Shown one piece after another: positions 1-9,694 of a DNA stretch of 64,000 nt. A model generated the notes under the pieces. The model was not told where the DNA came from, made no database searches, and saw only the letters and a list, made by a program, of their open reading frames with translations. A program made the position numbers and the translations under genes. Each line of letters starts with the position of its first letter. Position 1 is the stretch's first letter. The DNA lies in the NCBI RefSeq assembly GCF_014196595.1, contig NZ_JACIEA010000002.1:74291-138290 (forward strand), given 5' to 3'. Source of the stretch: Sphingorhabdus rigui. Lineage in GTDB: Bacteria; Pseudomonadota; Alphaproteobacteria; Sphingomonadales; Sphingomonadaceae.

Positions 1-1
1 G

Positions 2-1246
2 GACCAATATGCAGGGGCGGCGGCGGATGAAGTTGCTGATCCGCGTCCTTGGGCAGAATTGCTGCGCCAATGGTCCACATTCCATCCTGAATTCAGCTAT
101 TTGCCACGCAAGTTCAAGATTGCGGTCATCGCATCCCCCGAAGATCGTGCCGCCATGCGCTTGCATGACATCGGGCTAGAGCTTGTCCGCCAAAACGGCG
201 AATTGGGTGCGCGCGTATTCGTAGGTGGCGGCATGGGCCGTACGCCAATGATTGCGCCAGAGATCAATCCGTTCGTCAAAGCCGACGACCTGCTCAGCTA
301 CATCGAAGCCTGCTTGCGCGTGTACAATCGCTACGGCCGCCGCGACAATATCTACAAGGCCCGTATCAAGATACTCGTGCACGAAATTGGTGCAGACGAA
401 TATCGCCGTCAGGTTGCGGAAGAATTCGCCCATGTCAAAACGCTGGGCATCGATCCGCCGCTGGCAGAGCTGGAACGCATCAGCGCCTTCTTTGCACCGC
501 CTGCATTTGATGCAGCCGACGTAGAGCCCGATCGCAGCGACCCCGATTTTGCAGTTTGGCTCGATCAAAACGTGAAGCCACATAAACAAGCCGGCTACGC
601 AATCGTCAACATCAGCCTGAAGCCCATTGGCGGTATTCCGGGCGATGCAACATCGGCGCAAATTGACGTGATGGCTGATCTTGCCGAGCAATATGGCTTT
701 GACGAATTGCGCGTCACCCATGCGCAGAACATCGTCCTGCCACATGTGGCCAAACGGGATCTGCACGCCGTCTGGCAAGCATTGCGCGAGGCCGATTTGG
801 CACATGCCAATCTTGACCTGATCAGCGATATCATCGCCTGCCCCGGTCTCGATTATTGCAGCCTTGCCAACGCCCGTTCGATCCCCGTCGCGCAGAAAAT
901 TGCGACGCGCTTTGCCGACATGGACCGGCAACGCGATTTGGGCGAACTGAAGCTTAAAATCTCCGGCTGCATCAATGCGTGCGGGCATCACCATGCGGGG
1001 CATATCGGCATATTGGGTGTCGACCGGAAGGGTGTGGAAAATTACCAGCTGACCTTCGGCGGCTCTGGCGCGGAAGACGTCAGCATCGGGAAAATCATTG
1101 GCCCCGGCTTTGATGAAGACGGCGTTGTCGACGCGGTCGAAAAGGCCACCGAAGTCTACAAGACCCTGCGTGAAGGCGATGAACGTTTCATCGACACATA
1201 TCGCCGTGTCGGCCTCGAACCATTTAAGGAGGCGATCTATGGTTGA
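2..1246 (+). CDS. cysI: Nitrite/sulfite reductase hemoprotein, 5'-truncated by window edge
   Basis: Siroheme/[4Fe-4S] reductase, most likely assimilatory sulfite to sulfide. The frame is open from base 2, so the N-terminus lies outside the window; about 414 residues are visible. Seen: the cluster-binding cysteines CPGLDYC (near base 839) and CINAC (near base 968), spaced as in ferredoxin-type sulfite/nitrite reductases, and the GGGMGRTP segment. The stop overlaps the DUF934 start by 8 bases, and cysH follows. That context favours sulfite over nitrite as substrate; this choice is inferred from the neighbours. Confidence 0.9.
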   Translation, partial: DQYAGAAADEVADPRPWAELLRQWSTFHPEFSYLPRKFKIAVIASPEDRAAMRLHDIGLELVRQNGELGARVFVGGGMGRTPMIAPEINPFVKADDLLSYIEACLRVYNRYGRRDNIYKARIKILVHEIGADEYRRQVAEEFAHVKTLGIDPPLAELERISAFFAPPAFDAADVEPDRSDPDFAVWLDQNVKPHKQAGYAIVNISLKPIGGIPGDATSAQIDVMADLAEQYGFDELRVTHAQNIVLPHVAKRDLHAVWQALREADLAHANLDLISDIIACPGLDYCSLANARSIPVAQKIATRFADMDRQRDLGELKLKISGCINACGHHHAGHIGILGVDRKGVENYQLTFGGSGAEDVSIGKIIGPGFDEDGVVDAVEKATEVYKTLREGDERFIDTYRRVGLEPFKEAIYG

Positions 1247-1661
1247 GTTTCGCTATCGCACGGACGAAGTCACTGAACAGCCATCGGTTACGCTCGATGC
1301 CTTTTTGGATCAGTCAAACGCCACCGCAGTCCGGCTTGAACCCGATGATGATGCACGCGCACTGATCCCGTTTCTGGATCGGCTGACGCTTATCGAAGTT
1401 GCCTTCCCAAAATATCGTGACGGGCGTGGCTACAGTTCCGCGCGCATCTTGCGTGAAGCGGGGTATACAGGCGAACTGCGCGCACAAGGCGATGTTCTGG
1501 TCGACCAAATTGCGTTCATGCGGCGCTGTGGTTTTGACAGCTTTGCACCCGAAGCATCGTTAAATCCCGAAGCCGTCGCGCGCGCGCTTTCAACCTATGA
1601 CCAATTTTACCAAAAGGCGGCGGACTCCGCGGCTCCCGTTTGGAAGCTACGGCATGGGTGA
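1239..1661 (+). CDS. DUF934 family protein of the sulfate-assimilation operon
   Basis: 140-residue protein of the DUF934 family, which is regularly found between sulfite reductase and cysH in proteobacteria; its biochemical role is not established. The ATG at 1239 follows AAGGAGG, a strong ribosome-binding site, and overlaps the reductase stop by 8 bases. An upstream in-frame extension to 1098 would lie inside the reductase and is rejected. The end overlaps cysH by 8 bases, so the three genes are translationally coupled. A role in electron delivery to, or assembly of, the reductase is a guess from context. Confidence 0.85.
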   Translation: MVEFRYRTDEVTEQPSVTLDAFLDQSNATAVRLEPDDDARALIPFLDRLTLIEVAFPKYRDGRGYSSARILREAGYTGELRAQGDVLVDQIAFMRRCGFDSFAPEASLNPEAVARALSTYDQFYQKAADSAAPVWKLRHG

Positions 1662-2424
1662 ACAGGTTCGCATCGCGGACCGTATCAACACCGCACCACG
1701 TTACACGGAGGCGGACGCCGTTCGCCTCAACAACATGTTCCGTGGGCGTGATACTGTCGAGATGCTGACCGTCTTGCTGCGTGAAAATATGTTGGGTGAT
1801 GCGGCGATAGTCTCCAGCTTCGGCGCAGAGAGCGCCGTTTTGCTGCATCTGATTGCCAGCATTGATCCCACAACGCCTATATTGTTCCTCGACACCGGGA
1901 AGCATTTTCCCGAGACGATTAGCTATCGTGAGGAACTGCGGAATATGCTTGGCCTATTGGACCTGCGCATCATCGCCCCCGACCCCGCGCATCTGGCGCA
2001 AAAGGACGGAACGGGCCTGCGCTGGTCTTATGACCCCGATGGCTGCTGCGAAATTCGCAAAGTCCTTCCGCTAAAGTCTGCGCTGGCCGGGTTTGATGCC
2101 CAGTTTACGGGCCGAAAAGCCTTTCAGTCCGCAACCCGCAAAGCGCTGCCGCGGTTCGAGATCGAGGAGGGCCGCCTGAAGGTCAATCCGCTTGCAGATT
2201 GGGACAAGGCTAGAATCGAAGCCTATATGGCCGAACACGCGCTGCCTGTGCACCCTCTGGTGGAACAGGGCTATCCGTCGATTGGCTGCTCACCCTGCAC
2301 CACCAAGGTTGCGCCAGGCGAAGACCCACGCTCAGGTCGCTGGAAAGGCTGGGACAAGGTTGAGTGCGGAATACATACGGCCGTTACGCCGCTGGATGAC
2401 AGCGCAAACGACCCGATCTTTTAA
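1654..2424 (+). CDS. cysH: Assimilatory adenylyl-sulfate (APS-type) reductase
   Basis: Reduces adenylyl sulfate (or PAPS) to sulfite with thioredoxin. The 256-residue protein has the PP-loop region SSFGAESAVLL (residues 54-64), the FLDTGKHFPET segment, and the catalytic cysteine in ECGIH (C238). It also has the paired cysteines CC (131-132) and CxxC (212, 215) that ligate a [4Fe-4S] cluster. Those four cysteines mark the APS-using bacterial and plant type, not the enteric PAPS reductase. The start at 1654 (ATGGGTGA overlap with DUF934) is preferred; a longer start at 1597 lies wholly within the previous gene. Confidence 0.92.
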   Translation: MGEQVRIADRINTAPRYTEADAVRLNNMFRGRDTVEMLTVLLRENMLGDAAIVSSFGAESAVLLHLIASIDPTTPILFLDTGKHFPETISYREELRNMLGLLDLRIIAPDPAHLAQKDGTGLRWSYDPDGCCEIRKVLPLKSALAGFDAQFTGRKAFQSATRKALPRFEIEEGRLKVNPLADWDKARIEAYMAEHALPVHPLVEQGYPSIGCSPCTTKVAPGEDPRSGRWKGWDKVECGIHTAVTPLDDSANDPIF

Positions 2425-2437
2425 CAAGCGATCGCAT

Positions 2438-2839
2438 TCAATCCTTCTGGAAAAAATAGGCCTGAATGTCCGCCGCAATACGCGCCGGACGAAGTGTTTC
2501 GGCGTCGATGCAACACCAGCTGGATTTAACCTCAGCCAACACGTCTTCACCGCGCTTGATGACCGTTTCGTAAAACGACCGGGCACCCTGCACTTTTTCA
2601 AGAACGACGGACGCGATGACGACATCATCGAGAAACGCCGGCTTCCTGTAGGTAATCTCATGCTTCAACGCGACCCACAGATATTTGGCAGCAGCCTCAG
2701 GCGGCACAAGCTTGTGCCAATGCGCCAAAACCGCATCCTGCACCCAGTTCAAATAGCGCGCGTTATTTACGTGCCCCATAAAGTCGATGTCTGCAGGCAA
2801 TACGCCTATTTGATGAAGGTGGGAGAGCGCTTTTGTCAT
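2438..2839 (-). CDS. Hotdog-fold acyl-CoA thioesterase
   Basis: 133 residues, the usual size of a single-domain 4-hydroxybenzoyl-CoA thioesterase-like enzyme. The helix motif DIDFMGHVNNARYLNW (residues 17-32) carries the family's catalytic aspartate and the HVNNARYL signature. Hydrolyses an acyl-CoA or acyl-ACP; the substrate cannot be read from the sequence. Convergent with cysH, with a 13-base gap, and divergent from the next gene. Confidence 0.82.
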   Translation of the reverse strand: MTKALSHLHQIGVLPADIDFMGHVNNARYLNWVQDAVLAHWHKLVPPEAAAKYLWVALKHEITYRKPAFLDDVVIASVVLEKVQGARSFYETVIKRGEDVLAEVKSSWCCIDAETLRPARIAADIQAYFFQKD

Positions 2840-2973
2840 GATGCTTCCAAGATAGTCTTAAGCCCGAAAATTACATCCCCATTGCGGATTAAACCGGAAT
2901 AAATAGATGCATTCATCGCAAAAATTCGCTGTCATGACTTGCCGCGGGATTTTTGGTTCCCCACATTATCGAC

Positions 2974-3315
2974 ATGCGTGAATCTGGATGGACATATTGG
3001 CGACAAACCAACGCCTTTCGCTGGACGATGCTGACAATTGGGTGGATATTGGTTTTGGGATCTCCTTTATTAGGCCCAATCCCCGGTCCGGGACCGCTGA
3101 TCATTTTACCCATTGGCCTTGCGTTCATCCTGAAAAACTCGCTTTGGGCCAAAAAGCGCTATGCGCGGCTTTCGCGGCAGCATCCCGAATATGCACGATG
3201 GGCCAATTGGGCACTGCGGCGGAGCAAGGTTACCCACCGCCCCGCGTTTCCGGATGTGAAAGGTGATTTCATGCACCTGTTCCGCCGCGACGACATAGAC
3301 ATGAAAATGCCCTGA
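2974..3315 (+). CDS. PGPGW-like small inner-membrane protein
   Basis: 113-residue protein with two likely membrane spans (about residues 17-35 and 40-56) around a PIPGPGP turn, resembling the putative transmembrane PGPGW family. A basic, tryptophan-rich tail follows, probably cytoplasmic. Function unknown. I chose ATG 2974; a TTG at 2953 would add seven residues. It lies just upstream of rpmH on the same strand. Confidence 0.6.
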   Translation: MRESGWTYWRQTNAFRWTMLTIGWILVLGSPLLGPIPGPGPLIILPIGLAFILKNSLWAKKRYARLSRQHPEYARWANWALRRSKVTHRPAFPDVKGDFMHLFRRDDIDMKMP

Positions 3316-3321
3316 CCTGTG

Positions 3322-3350
3322 TTGACTTTTAACCTTTCGGACCGTATCGG
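3322..3350 (+). promoter_or_regulatory. Possible sigma-70 promoter of rpmH-rnpA
   Basis: TTGACT (3322-3327) is followed after 17 bases by TATCGG (3345-3350), about 80 bases before the rpmH ATG. The -35 box is good and the -10 box weak. Read by eye only. Confidence 0.35.
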
Positions 3351-3430
3351 CCACTGCAACAGAAGCGGTCGCTGCGCAGATTCGGCGGCCCTTTTCATTT
3401 CAAGACGCAAAAAATTTAAGGATTACAGTC

Positions 3431-3565
3431 ATGAAGCGCACTTTTCAGCCGAGCAATCTCGTGCGTGCCCGTCGCCACGGTTTTCGTCTCCGTATGTCAA
3501 CCGCCGCTGGCCGCAACATCCTGAACGCACGTCGCGCACGCGGCCGCAAGAAACTGTCGGCTTAA
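3431..3565 (+). CDS. rpmH: 50S ribosomal protein L34
   Basis: Complete 44-residue L34, very basic. It begins MKRTFQPSN and contains the family signature [16 protein letters not shown]; it ends KKLSA. Its frame differs from the flanking open frames and it is short enough to be missed by length filters. First gene of the conserved rpmH-rnpA-yidD-yidC order. Confidence 0.98.
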   Translation: MKRTFQPSNLVRARRHGFRLRMSTAAGRNILNARRARGRKKLSA

Positions 3566-3588
3566 TCCCCGAGCAGGCGGACCGCGAA

Positions 3589-3924
3589 ATGCGCGGTTAC
3601 AGCGTTATCAAAAAAAGGTCAGACTTTCTGGCCGCCAACCGGGGGAAGCGATATGCAACTCCCGGTTTTGTTTTGCTGGTTCGCGACAGGCGGGACGACA
3701 GCCCGGCGATCCGGTTGGGCATCACCATCACCAAAAAAGTTGGTAACGCCGTTATCCGCAACCGCATGCGCCGCCGCTTTCGCGCGCTTGCACAGGAAAT
3801 GCTCGCCGATAAGGGCAAGGCAGGCGCGGATCATATTCTGATCGGTCGCGACAGCGGCATCGAGCGCGATTTCGACGCCTTGAGGGCCGATATGGTCAAG
3901 GCGTTGGGAAAGCTGTGCGCGTGA
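3589..3924 (+). CDS. rnpA: Ribonuclease P protein component
   Basis: Protein subunit of RNase P, which trims the 5' ends of tRNAs. 111 residues from ATG 3589, 23 bases after rpmH. The family core [22 protein letters not shown], with the RNR-x-RR basic helix that contacts RNA, is present. An upstream in-frame extension to 3319 runs through rpmH and is rejected. The end overlaps yidD by 10 bases. Confidence 0.95.
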   Translation: MRGYSVIKKRSDFLAANRGKRYATPGFVLLVRDRRDDSPAIRLGITITKKVGNAVIRNRMRRRFRALAQEMLADKGKAGADHILIGRDSGIERDFDALRADMVKALGKLCA

Positions 3925-4133
3925 TCGCAAAGCTGCTCATCTTATGCGCACGGGCGTGGCAAATTGGCCCTTCACGCATTTTACCGCCGACCTGCCGATA
4001 CAGCCCCAGCTGCTCGGCCTATGCAATAACGGCACTTCAAAAGCATGGCGCAATTAAGGGTGGCTGGCTGGCCATCAAACGGCTATTGCGCTGCCAACCT
4101 TGGGGTGGGCATGGATATGATCCAGTGCCATGA
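3915..4133 (+). CDS. yidD: Membrane protein insertion efficiency factor YidD
   Basis: 72 residues. Small amphipathic factor that assists YidC-dependent membrane insertion. Family motifs: [14 protein letters not shown] with conserved cysteines, and the C-terminal [17 protein letters not shown]. Probable GTG start at 3915 inside the rnpA end (10-base overlap); GTG 3921 is an alternative. It sits directly before yidC. Confidence 0.95.
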   Translation: MRVIAKLLILCARAWQIGPSRILPPTCRYSPSCSAYAITALQKHGAIKGGWLAIKRLLRCQPWGGHGYDPVP

Positions 4134-4165
4134 CGCCCAATTGATTGATTAACGGGGATTTACAC

Positions 4166-5935
4166 GTGGACGATAAACGCAACCTGATTTTTGCAGTCTT
4201 GCTGACAGGCCTTATCCTGTTCGGATGGCCTTATGTCGCCAGCTATTTCTTTCCAACCCCCGCCCCTGTGACCAGCAGCGCGAAGACCGCCACCAGCCCC
4301 GCTGGCGCGGCAACGTCGGATGTACAGGTCGAGGCGGCCCCTGCAAAAACGCAGGCTGTTCCGCTGAGCAGCGCGCTTCAGTCCACAGCCCGCATCGTGG
4401 TGGAAACGCCAAAGTTGAAGGGCTCGATCAATCTTGAAGGCGCAAAAATTGACGACCTTTTGTTGCTTACCCACCGCACCGCACTCGCCAAGGATTCGGC
4501 GCCAGTGCGCCTGTTCGCGCCATCGGGCACAAAAGATGCCTATTTTGCGCGCTTTGGTTGGGCTGGCACCGGCGTAACGGTGCCCGATGATAAAACCGTC
4601 TGGACGCCAAGCGGCAATAAGCTGACGCCAACAACGCCCGTCACATTAAGCTGGACCAACAGCCTTAATCAGAAGTTTGATATCGCGCTGTCGATTGACG
4701 AAAACTACATGATTACGGCAAAGCAGACGTTCACCAATGGCGGCACTGCGCCAGTTGAGATCGCAAATTTTGCCTTGCTGAGCCGCACCGGAAAACCTGC
4801 CGACGCGACATCTGGTGGGTCCATATTTACGCATATCCACATCGGTCCAATGGGCGTTTTTGACGACAAGCCCAATTATGATTGGGGCTATGTCGACGTC
4901 GCGGAAAACAAAGGCGAGACATCGTTCACCAGCACGGGTGGATGGCTTGGCTTCACCGACAAATATTGGCTCGGCGCGCTTATTCCTGACCAAAAAACGC
5001 CCGTATCGGCCAAGTTCCGTGCCAGCGGCGATGTCTATCAGGCGCAAGTCATTCCAACACGCTATACCAGCGTTGCGCCAGGTGCGGTCCTCAACAGCGG
5101 CTCGCGTCTGTTCGCTGGCGCTAAAGAGATGGCCGTTCTTGACGCCTATTCAAAGAAGCTCGGCATTCCCTATCTCGATTATGCCATCGATTGGGGCTGG
5201 TTCTGGTTCATCGCCATTCCGTTCTTCTGGATCCTGCATTGGCTGTTCGGCCTTTTCGGAAACTTTGGTTTAGCCATTATTGGTCTCACCATTGTTGTGC
5301 GCGGGTTCATGTACCCCGTGGCGCAGAAGCAATTTGCCTCGATGGCGCAGATGCGTGCTGTTCAGCCTAAGCTGAAGGCGCTGCAAGAACGTTGGAAGGA
5401 TGACAAGCCACGGCTGCAGCAGGAAATGATGAAGCTGTACAAGGATGAAAAGGTAAATCCGCTCGCGGGCTGCCTGCCTATCGTGTTGCAGATTCCTATC
5501 TTCTTCGCGCTGTACAAAATTCTGCTGCTGTCGATCGAAATGCGGCACCAGCCGTTCGTGCTGTGGCTGAAGGATTTGTCGGCACCAGATCCGCTGACAC
5601 CGATCAACCTGTTTGGACTACTGCCTTTTGACCCGCCATCGTTCATTGCCATTGGCATATTGCCGATATTGCTTGGCGTGACGATGTGGCTGATGCAGCG
5701 CCTGAATCCGCAACCTATGGATGACGTGCAAAAGCAGGTATTCGCCGTGATGCCATGGTTCCTGATGTTCATCATGGCGCCATTTGCCGCTGGACTTCAG
5801 CTTTATTGGGTCATGTCGAACCTCGTGTCGATTGCGCAGCAAAAGTGGCTCTATTCTCGTCACCCGGCGTTGCGGGAGCAGATGGCGCGTGATGCGCAAG
5901 AGAAAGCGGCAGCGAAAGCCAAGGCGGGGTCGTGA
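4166..5935 (+). CDS. yidC: Membrane protein insertase YidC
   Basis: Inner-membrane insertase acting alone or with SecYEG. 589 residues from GTG 4166, behind a GGGGA ribosome-binding site and with the typical [14 protein letters not shown] beginning. There is one N-terminal span (about 8-27), an Ala/Pro/Thr-rich linker, a large periplasmic domain (about 60-330) and the conserved C-terminal 60-kDa insertase domain (about 345-565) with the remaining spans. The tail is basic, rich in Ala and Lys. The stop overlaps the engB start (GTGA). Confidence 0.96.
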   Translation: MDDKRNLIFAVLLTGLILFGWPYVASYFFPTPAPVTSSAKTATSPAGAATSDVQVEAAPAKTQAVPLSSALQSTARIVVETPKLKGSINLEGAKIDDLLLLTHRTALAKDSAPVRLFAPSGTKDAYFARFGWAGTGVTVPDDKTVWTPSGNKLTPTTPVTLSWTNSLNQKFDIALSIDENYMITAKQTFTNGGTAPVEIANFALLSRTGKPADATSGGSIFTHIHIGPMGVFDDKPNYDWGYVDVAENKGETSFTSTGGWLGFTDKYWLGALIPDQKTPVSAKFRASGDVYQAQVIPTRYTSVAPGAVLNSGSRLFAGAKEMAVLDAYSKKLGIPYLDYAIDWGWFWFIAIPFFWILHWLFGLFGNFGLAIIGLTIVVRGFMYPVAQKQFASMAQMRAVQPKLKALQERWKDDKPRLQQEMMKLYKDEKVNPLAGCLPIVLQIPIFFALYKILLLSIEMRHQPFVLWLKDLSAPDPLTPINLFGLLPFDPPSFIAIGILPILLGVTMWLMQRLNPQPMDDVQKQVFAVMPWFLMFIMAPFAAGLQLYWVMSNLVSIAQQKWLYSRHPALREQMARDAQEKAAAKAKAGS

Positions 5936-6573
5936 GCGCGGATGTCATCGCGGGAATAATAGAACCGAACCGGATATTCTCCGGTCCGGTTACGTTCCTG
6001 AAATCAGCGCCGAAGCTTGAATTTCTGCCGGACCCAACGGTCCCAGAAATTGCCTTTGCGGGTCGGTCGAACGTCGGTAAGTCCAGCCTGATTAACGCGC
6101 TGGTGAACCGCAATAACCTTGCGCGCGCGTCCAACACACCGGGCCGCACGCAAGAGCTGAACTTTTTCGATGTTGGTGAACCGGCGTTGTTCCGCATCGT
6201 CGACATGCCGGGCTATGGCTATGCCAAAGCCCCCATCAAGACGGTGCAGCAATGGCGTTATCTGATTAACGATTATCTGCGTGGCCGCGCGGTGTTAAAG
6301 CGCGTGTTTGTGCTGATCGACAGCCGCCATGGCATTAAAGAAGTCGATCATGAAATCATGAAAATGCTCGATGCGGCTGCGATCAGCTACCGGATTGTGC
6401 TGACCAAGACCGACAAGATCAAAGCGTCCGAACGCGAGGCGGTTGAGGCGGACACCATGGCAAAGCTGCGCAAACATGTTGCCGCCTATCCCGAGCTTTC
6501 GGTGACATCGGCGGAAAAGCGCGGGGGCATTGATGAACTGCGCGCGGCTGTGTTGGAAGCCGTCGCTTCTTAG
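5932..6573 (+). CDS. engB: Ribosome-biogenesis GTPase EngB/YsxC (YihA family)
   Basis: 213 residues. GTPase needed for late assembly of the large ribosomal subunit. Visible G motifs: G1 [10 protein letters not shown]3 DMPGYGYA, G4 TKTDK, G5 SAEKR. GTG start overlaps the yidC stop as GTGA, so the two are coupled. The TAG stop forms the first three bases of a quasi-palindrome (6571-6585) described separately. Confidence 0.95.
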   Translation: MSADVIAGIIEPNRIFSGPVTFLKSAPKLEFLPDPTVPEIAFAGRSNVGKSSLINALVNRNNLARASNTPGRTQELNFFDVGEPALFRIVDMPGYGYAKAPIKTVQQWRYLINDYLRGRAVLKRVFVLIDSRHGIKEVDHEIMKMLDAAAISYRIVLTKTDKIKASEREAVEADTMAKLRKHVAAYPELSVTSAEKRGGIDELRAAVLEAVAS

Positions 6574-6585
6574 GGTCAAGACCTA
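6571..6585. repeat. Dispersed quasi-palindrome TAGGGTCAAGACCTA
   Basis: Imperfect inverted repeat joining the engB stop codon (its TAG) to the GST start codon (ATG at 6585). The same core recurs at 40841-40855 and at both ends of the element at 51757-51927. Role unknown. Confidence 0.5.
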
Positions 6586-7247
6586 TGAAACTGATTATCG
6601 GGAATAAAGCCTATTCAAGCTGGTCGCTGCGCGGCTGGCTTGCGGCCAAGCAATCCGGTCTGCATTTTGACGAAATCATTGTTCCTTTGTTTGCCGACGG
6701 CTGGGAAGAACGCAAACGCGAAGACGACCTTGCGCCATCATCGGGCAAGGTGCCGACCTTGTGGGATGGAGAGGCTGTGGTCTGGGACAGCCTTGCGATC
6801 ATCGATTATCTCGCCGACAAAGTGGGGCGCGACCGTTTTTGGCCCAAAAATGAAGTCGCGCGCGGCATGGCGCGGTCCATGGCGGCGGAAATGCATGCGG
6901 GCTATACCGCCCTGCGCCGCGAATTTCCGATGAATACGCGCAAGACCTTTCACGACGTCACGATATCCGAAGAGACCCGGAAAGACGCGGTCCGCATATT
7001 GCAAACATGGGCCGAAGCCCGCTCGCGCTTTGGCAAAGACGGGCCATATCTGTTTGGCACCTTCAGTGCAGCGGACATCATGTTCGCACCTGTCGTGACG
7101 CGTTTTGTGACGTACGGTTTCACCCTGCCCGGCTTTGCCGAAAGCTATGCAGAAACGATTATGGCGCATCCATGGATGGAAGAATGGTACGCCGCCGCCG
7201 CAAAGGAGCCATGGACGATCCAGCGGATTGAGGACGCGGTTACGTAA
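6585..7247 (+). CDS. Glutathione S-transferase family protein
   Basis: 220 residues with an N-terminal thioredoxin-like domain (about 1-80; KLIIGNKAYSSWSLRGWL carries the likely catalytic serine). The glutathione-binding SGKVPTLWDGEAVVWDSLAI stretch is followed by an all-helical C-terminal domain. Most like the zeta/YfcF-type bacterial GSTs. Physiological substrate unknown. Starts 12 bases after engB without a clear Shine-Dalgarno sequence. Confidence 0.88.
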   Translation: MKLIIGNKAYSSWSLRGWLAAKQSGLHFDEIIVPLFADGWEERKREDDLAPSSGKVPTLWDGEAVVWDSLAIIDYLADKVGRDRFWPKNEVARGMARSMAAEMHAGYTALRREFPMNTRKTFHDVTISEETRKDAVRILQTWAEARSRFGKDGPYLFGTFSAADIMFAPVVTRFVTYGFTLPGFAESYAETIMAHPWMEEWYAAAAKEPWTIQRIEDAVT

Positions 7248-7704
7248 TCCGCTCCGTGGGATAAGGCGTCCCGTCTTTGTGGAAATAGCCCACATCGCCG
7301 AATGTCATGTCAATATCGGCGTAGACGCCACCTGCACCGCGATCGCCAGCGCCAATGGCAATGAAAACACAATCGCAATCGCTGCGGTTAATCAGATGAT
7401 GGCCGTTTGGTTCGCCCGCCGCCCACGCCGCGATGTCGCCTGCCCGCAGAAGCGTTTCGGCATCATCCTCAATCAATACGGCTTCGCCCGAAAGCATGAT
7501 GACGATTTCGTCTTCTTTATGGTGCCAGTGCCGGTGCGATGACCATCCACCTGGTGTCAGTACGACATGACTTGCACCCAGTTGTGTTAGACCCGCTGCC
7601 GGTGCCAATCTTCGCCACCACCTGCCCTCAACTTCGCGGTCATATGGAGCGGGATAACCCGTTGCATTGCTTTGGGCGATTGCATCGAGGTTGAGTTTAG
7701 GCAC
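7240..7704 (-). CDS. Cupin-domain protein
   Basis: 154 residues with a conserved cupin barrel (about 50-120). Metal-binding motif 1 is SSHRHWHHKEDE (histidines and glutamates); motif 2 is around DIAAWAAGEPNGHHL. Such small cupins often modify or bind a metabolite and need a metal; no specific substrate can be assigned. Its end overlaps the GST end by 8 bases, tail to tail. Last gene of the minus-strand run below aroC. Confidence 0.8.
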   Translation of the reverse strand: MPKLNLDAIAQSNATGYPAPYDREVEGRWWRRLAPAAGLTQLGASHVVLTPGGWSSHRHWHHKEDEIVIMLSGEAVLIEDDAETLLRAGDIAAWAAGEPNGHHLINRSDCDCVFIAIGAGDRGAGGVYADIDMTFGDVGYFHKDGTPYPTERIT

Positions 7705-7713
7705 AGGCCACCC

Positions 7714-8790
7714 CTAGCCGCATTGTGCGCGGTGCAGCAGCTTCTGGTCGGCCAGCACAAGCGCCATCATAGCCTCAACCACTGGCGTACCGCGTATGCC
7801 CACGCAGGGATCGTGGCGGCCCTTTGTAATGATGTCGGTCGCATCGCCGTCGCGGGTGACTGTTTCCACGGGCGTGAGGATTGAGGAGGTCGGCTTGAAC
7901 GCGACCCGCACCAGCACGGGTTGTCCTGTGGAGATACCACCGGCAATTCCCCCTGCATTATTGGCTAGGAATTCGGGATGGTTTGATCCTTCCGAAGAGG
8001 GCCGCATCCGGTCGGCATTTTCTTCGCCACGCAAACGCGCTGCACCAAAGCCTGCGCCAATTTCGACGCCTTTAACCGCGTTGATGCTCATCATCGCCGC
8101 CGCAAGTTCGCTGTCGAGTTTCGCATATAAAGGTGCGCCCCAACCGGGCGGTACGCCGGTGGCGACGCATTCAATGACGGCACCCAGCGATGATCCCGCC
8201 TTGCGCGCCTCATCCACCAGTTTTTCCCACCGACCGGCAGCGGCTTCATCCGGGCAGAAAAAGGGGTTTTTGTCGATTTGTGCGGCTTCAAAATTGTTGC
8301 GGTCGATGGCATCTCCGCCGATCTCCGCAACATATGCGATGATGTTTACGTCAGGCATGACCGCCCTTGCCACCGCACTGGCGGCCACACGTGCAGCCGT
8401 TTCACGCGCACTCGAACGTCCGCCACCGCGATAATCGCGAAAGCCATATTTCGCGTCATAGCTGTAATCGGCATGGCCGGGGCGATAGGCCTTGGCCACG
8501 TCCGAATAATCTTTGGACCGCTGGTCAACATTTTCGATCATCAGCGAAATCGGTGTTCCCGTGGTCCGCCCTTCAAAAACGCCCGACAAAATCCGAACGG
8601 CATCGGGCTCCTGCCGCTGCGTTGTGAAGCGCGATGTCCCGGGACGGCGCTTGTCCAGAAATGGCTGAATGTCGGCTTCGGACAAGGCAAGTCCGGGAGG
8701 GCAACCATCGACCACCGCGCCAAGCGCCGGACCGTGGGACTCTCCCCAAGTGGTGAAGCGAAAAACGCGTCCGAAAGTATTAAAGCTCAT
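7714..8790 (-). CDS. aroC: Chorismate synthase
   Basis: Last common step of aromatic biosynthesis: 5-enolpyruvylshikimate 3-phosphate to chorismate, using reduced FMN. 358 residues, full length. Signatures: [20 protein letters not shown] at the N-terminus and [19 protein letters not shown] in the middle. Ten bases upstream of the cupin gene. Confidence 0.97.
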   Translation of the reverse strand: MSFNTFGRVFRFTTWGESHGPALGAVVDGCPPGLALSEADIQPFLDKRRPGTSRFTTQRQEPDAVRILSGVFEGRTTGTPISLMIENVDQRSKDYSDVAKAYRPGHADYSYDAKYGFRDYRGGGRSSARETAARVAASAVARAVMPDVNIIAYVAEIGGDAIDRNNFEAAQIDKNPFFCPDEAAAGRWEKLVDEARKAGSSLGAVIECVATGVPPGWGAPLYAKLDSELAAAMMSINAVKGVEIGAGFGAARLRGEENADRMRPSSEGSNHPEFLANNAGGIAGGISTGQPVLVRVAFKPTSSILTPVETVTRDGDATDIITKGRHDPCVGIRGTPVVEAMMALVLADQKLLHRAQCG

Positions 8791-8856
8791 CTGCTAATTC
8801 CGACTTCTTCATATGTACCGAACGATAGTGCACCAGCCCGTTGCGATGCCCCGCGA

Positions 8857-9687
8857 TCATTTGGCAGTGTCAATATCAGGAGCATCCTCCTGCTTCATGC
8901 CGACGGTGTGGTAACCCGCATCAACATGGTGGATTTCGCCGGTAACACCTGCGCCCAGATCGGACAGGAAATACAACGACGACGCACCAACGTCATCAAT
9001 GGTCACGTTGCGGCGCAACGGCGTGTTCAGTTCATTCCATTTCAGGATATACCGGAAATCACCAATGCCCGACGCAGCGAGCGTTTTGATCGGTCCAGCC
9101 GATATCGCGTTCACGCGAATGCCCTGTGGCCCGACATCATTCGCCAGATATTTTACGGACGTTTCCAGCGCAGCCTTGGCCACACCCATGACGTTGTAAT
9201 GCGGCATCACCTTTTCTGCGCCATAATAACTGAGTGTCAGCATTGATCCGCCACCTTCACCGGTTTCGGGATCAAGCGGCTTCATCATCGCCGCAGCGCG
9301 CTTGGCGACGGCGGTAAAGCTGTAGACGCTGATGTTCATCGTCATCAGGAAGTCGTCCAAGCCTACGTCGAAATATTTGCCGCGCAGTGCTTCTTTGTTG
9401 GTGAAGCCAATCGCGTGGACCACAAAATCAATGGTAGGCCATTTGGCCGCCAGCGTGTCAAAGGCGCGATCAAGATTGTCCATGTCGGCAACGTCGCAAT
9501 CGATGAGAAAGTCACAACCCAGTTGTTCCGCCAATGGCCGGACGCGCTTTTCCATGACTTCGCCCTGATAGCTGAACGCCAATTCCGCGCCTTCGGCATG
9601 CAAACGCTTCGCAATGCCCCACGCCAGAGATTTGTCATTGGCGAGCCCCATAATCAGCCCGCGTTTGCCCGCCATCAATCCTGTCAT
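8857..9687 (-). CDS. fabI: Enoyl-[acyl-carrier-protein] reductase (NADH)
   Basis: Final reduction in each fatty-acid elongation cycle. 276 residues, short-chain dehydrogenase fold: GLANDKSLAWGIAK cofactor loop near the N-terminus and the catalytic Tyr-x6-Lys in YNVMGVAK. The C-terminal tail is slightly extended and acidic. This is the triclosan/isoniazid-target family. Sits between the BrkB-like gene and aroC on the same strand. Confidence 0.95.
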   Translation of the reverse strand: MTGLMAGKRGLIMGLANDKSLAWGIAKRLHAEGAELAFSYQGEVMEKRVRPLAEQLGCDFLIDCDVADMDNLDRAFDTLAAKWPTIDFVVHAIGFTNKEALRGKYFDVGLDDFLMTMNISVYSFTAVAKRAAAMMKPLDPETGEGGGSMLTLSYYGAEKVMPHYNVMGVAKAALETSVKYLANDVGPQGIRVNAISAGPIKTLAASGIGDFRYILKWNELNTPLRRNVTIDDVGASSLYFLSDLGAGVTGEIHHVDAGYHTVGMKQEDAPDIDTAK

Positions 9688-9694
9688 AAAATCC

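Noticed and set aside
176-1003. 275-codon minus-strand open frame
   Set aside because: Antisense shadow of the sulfite reductase gene; no recognisable domain.
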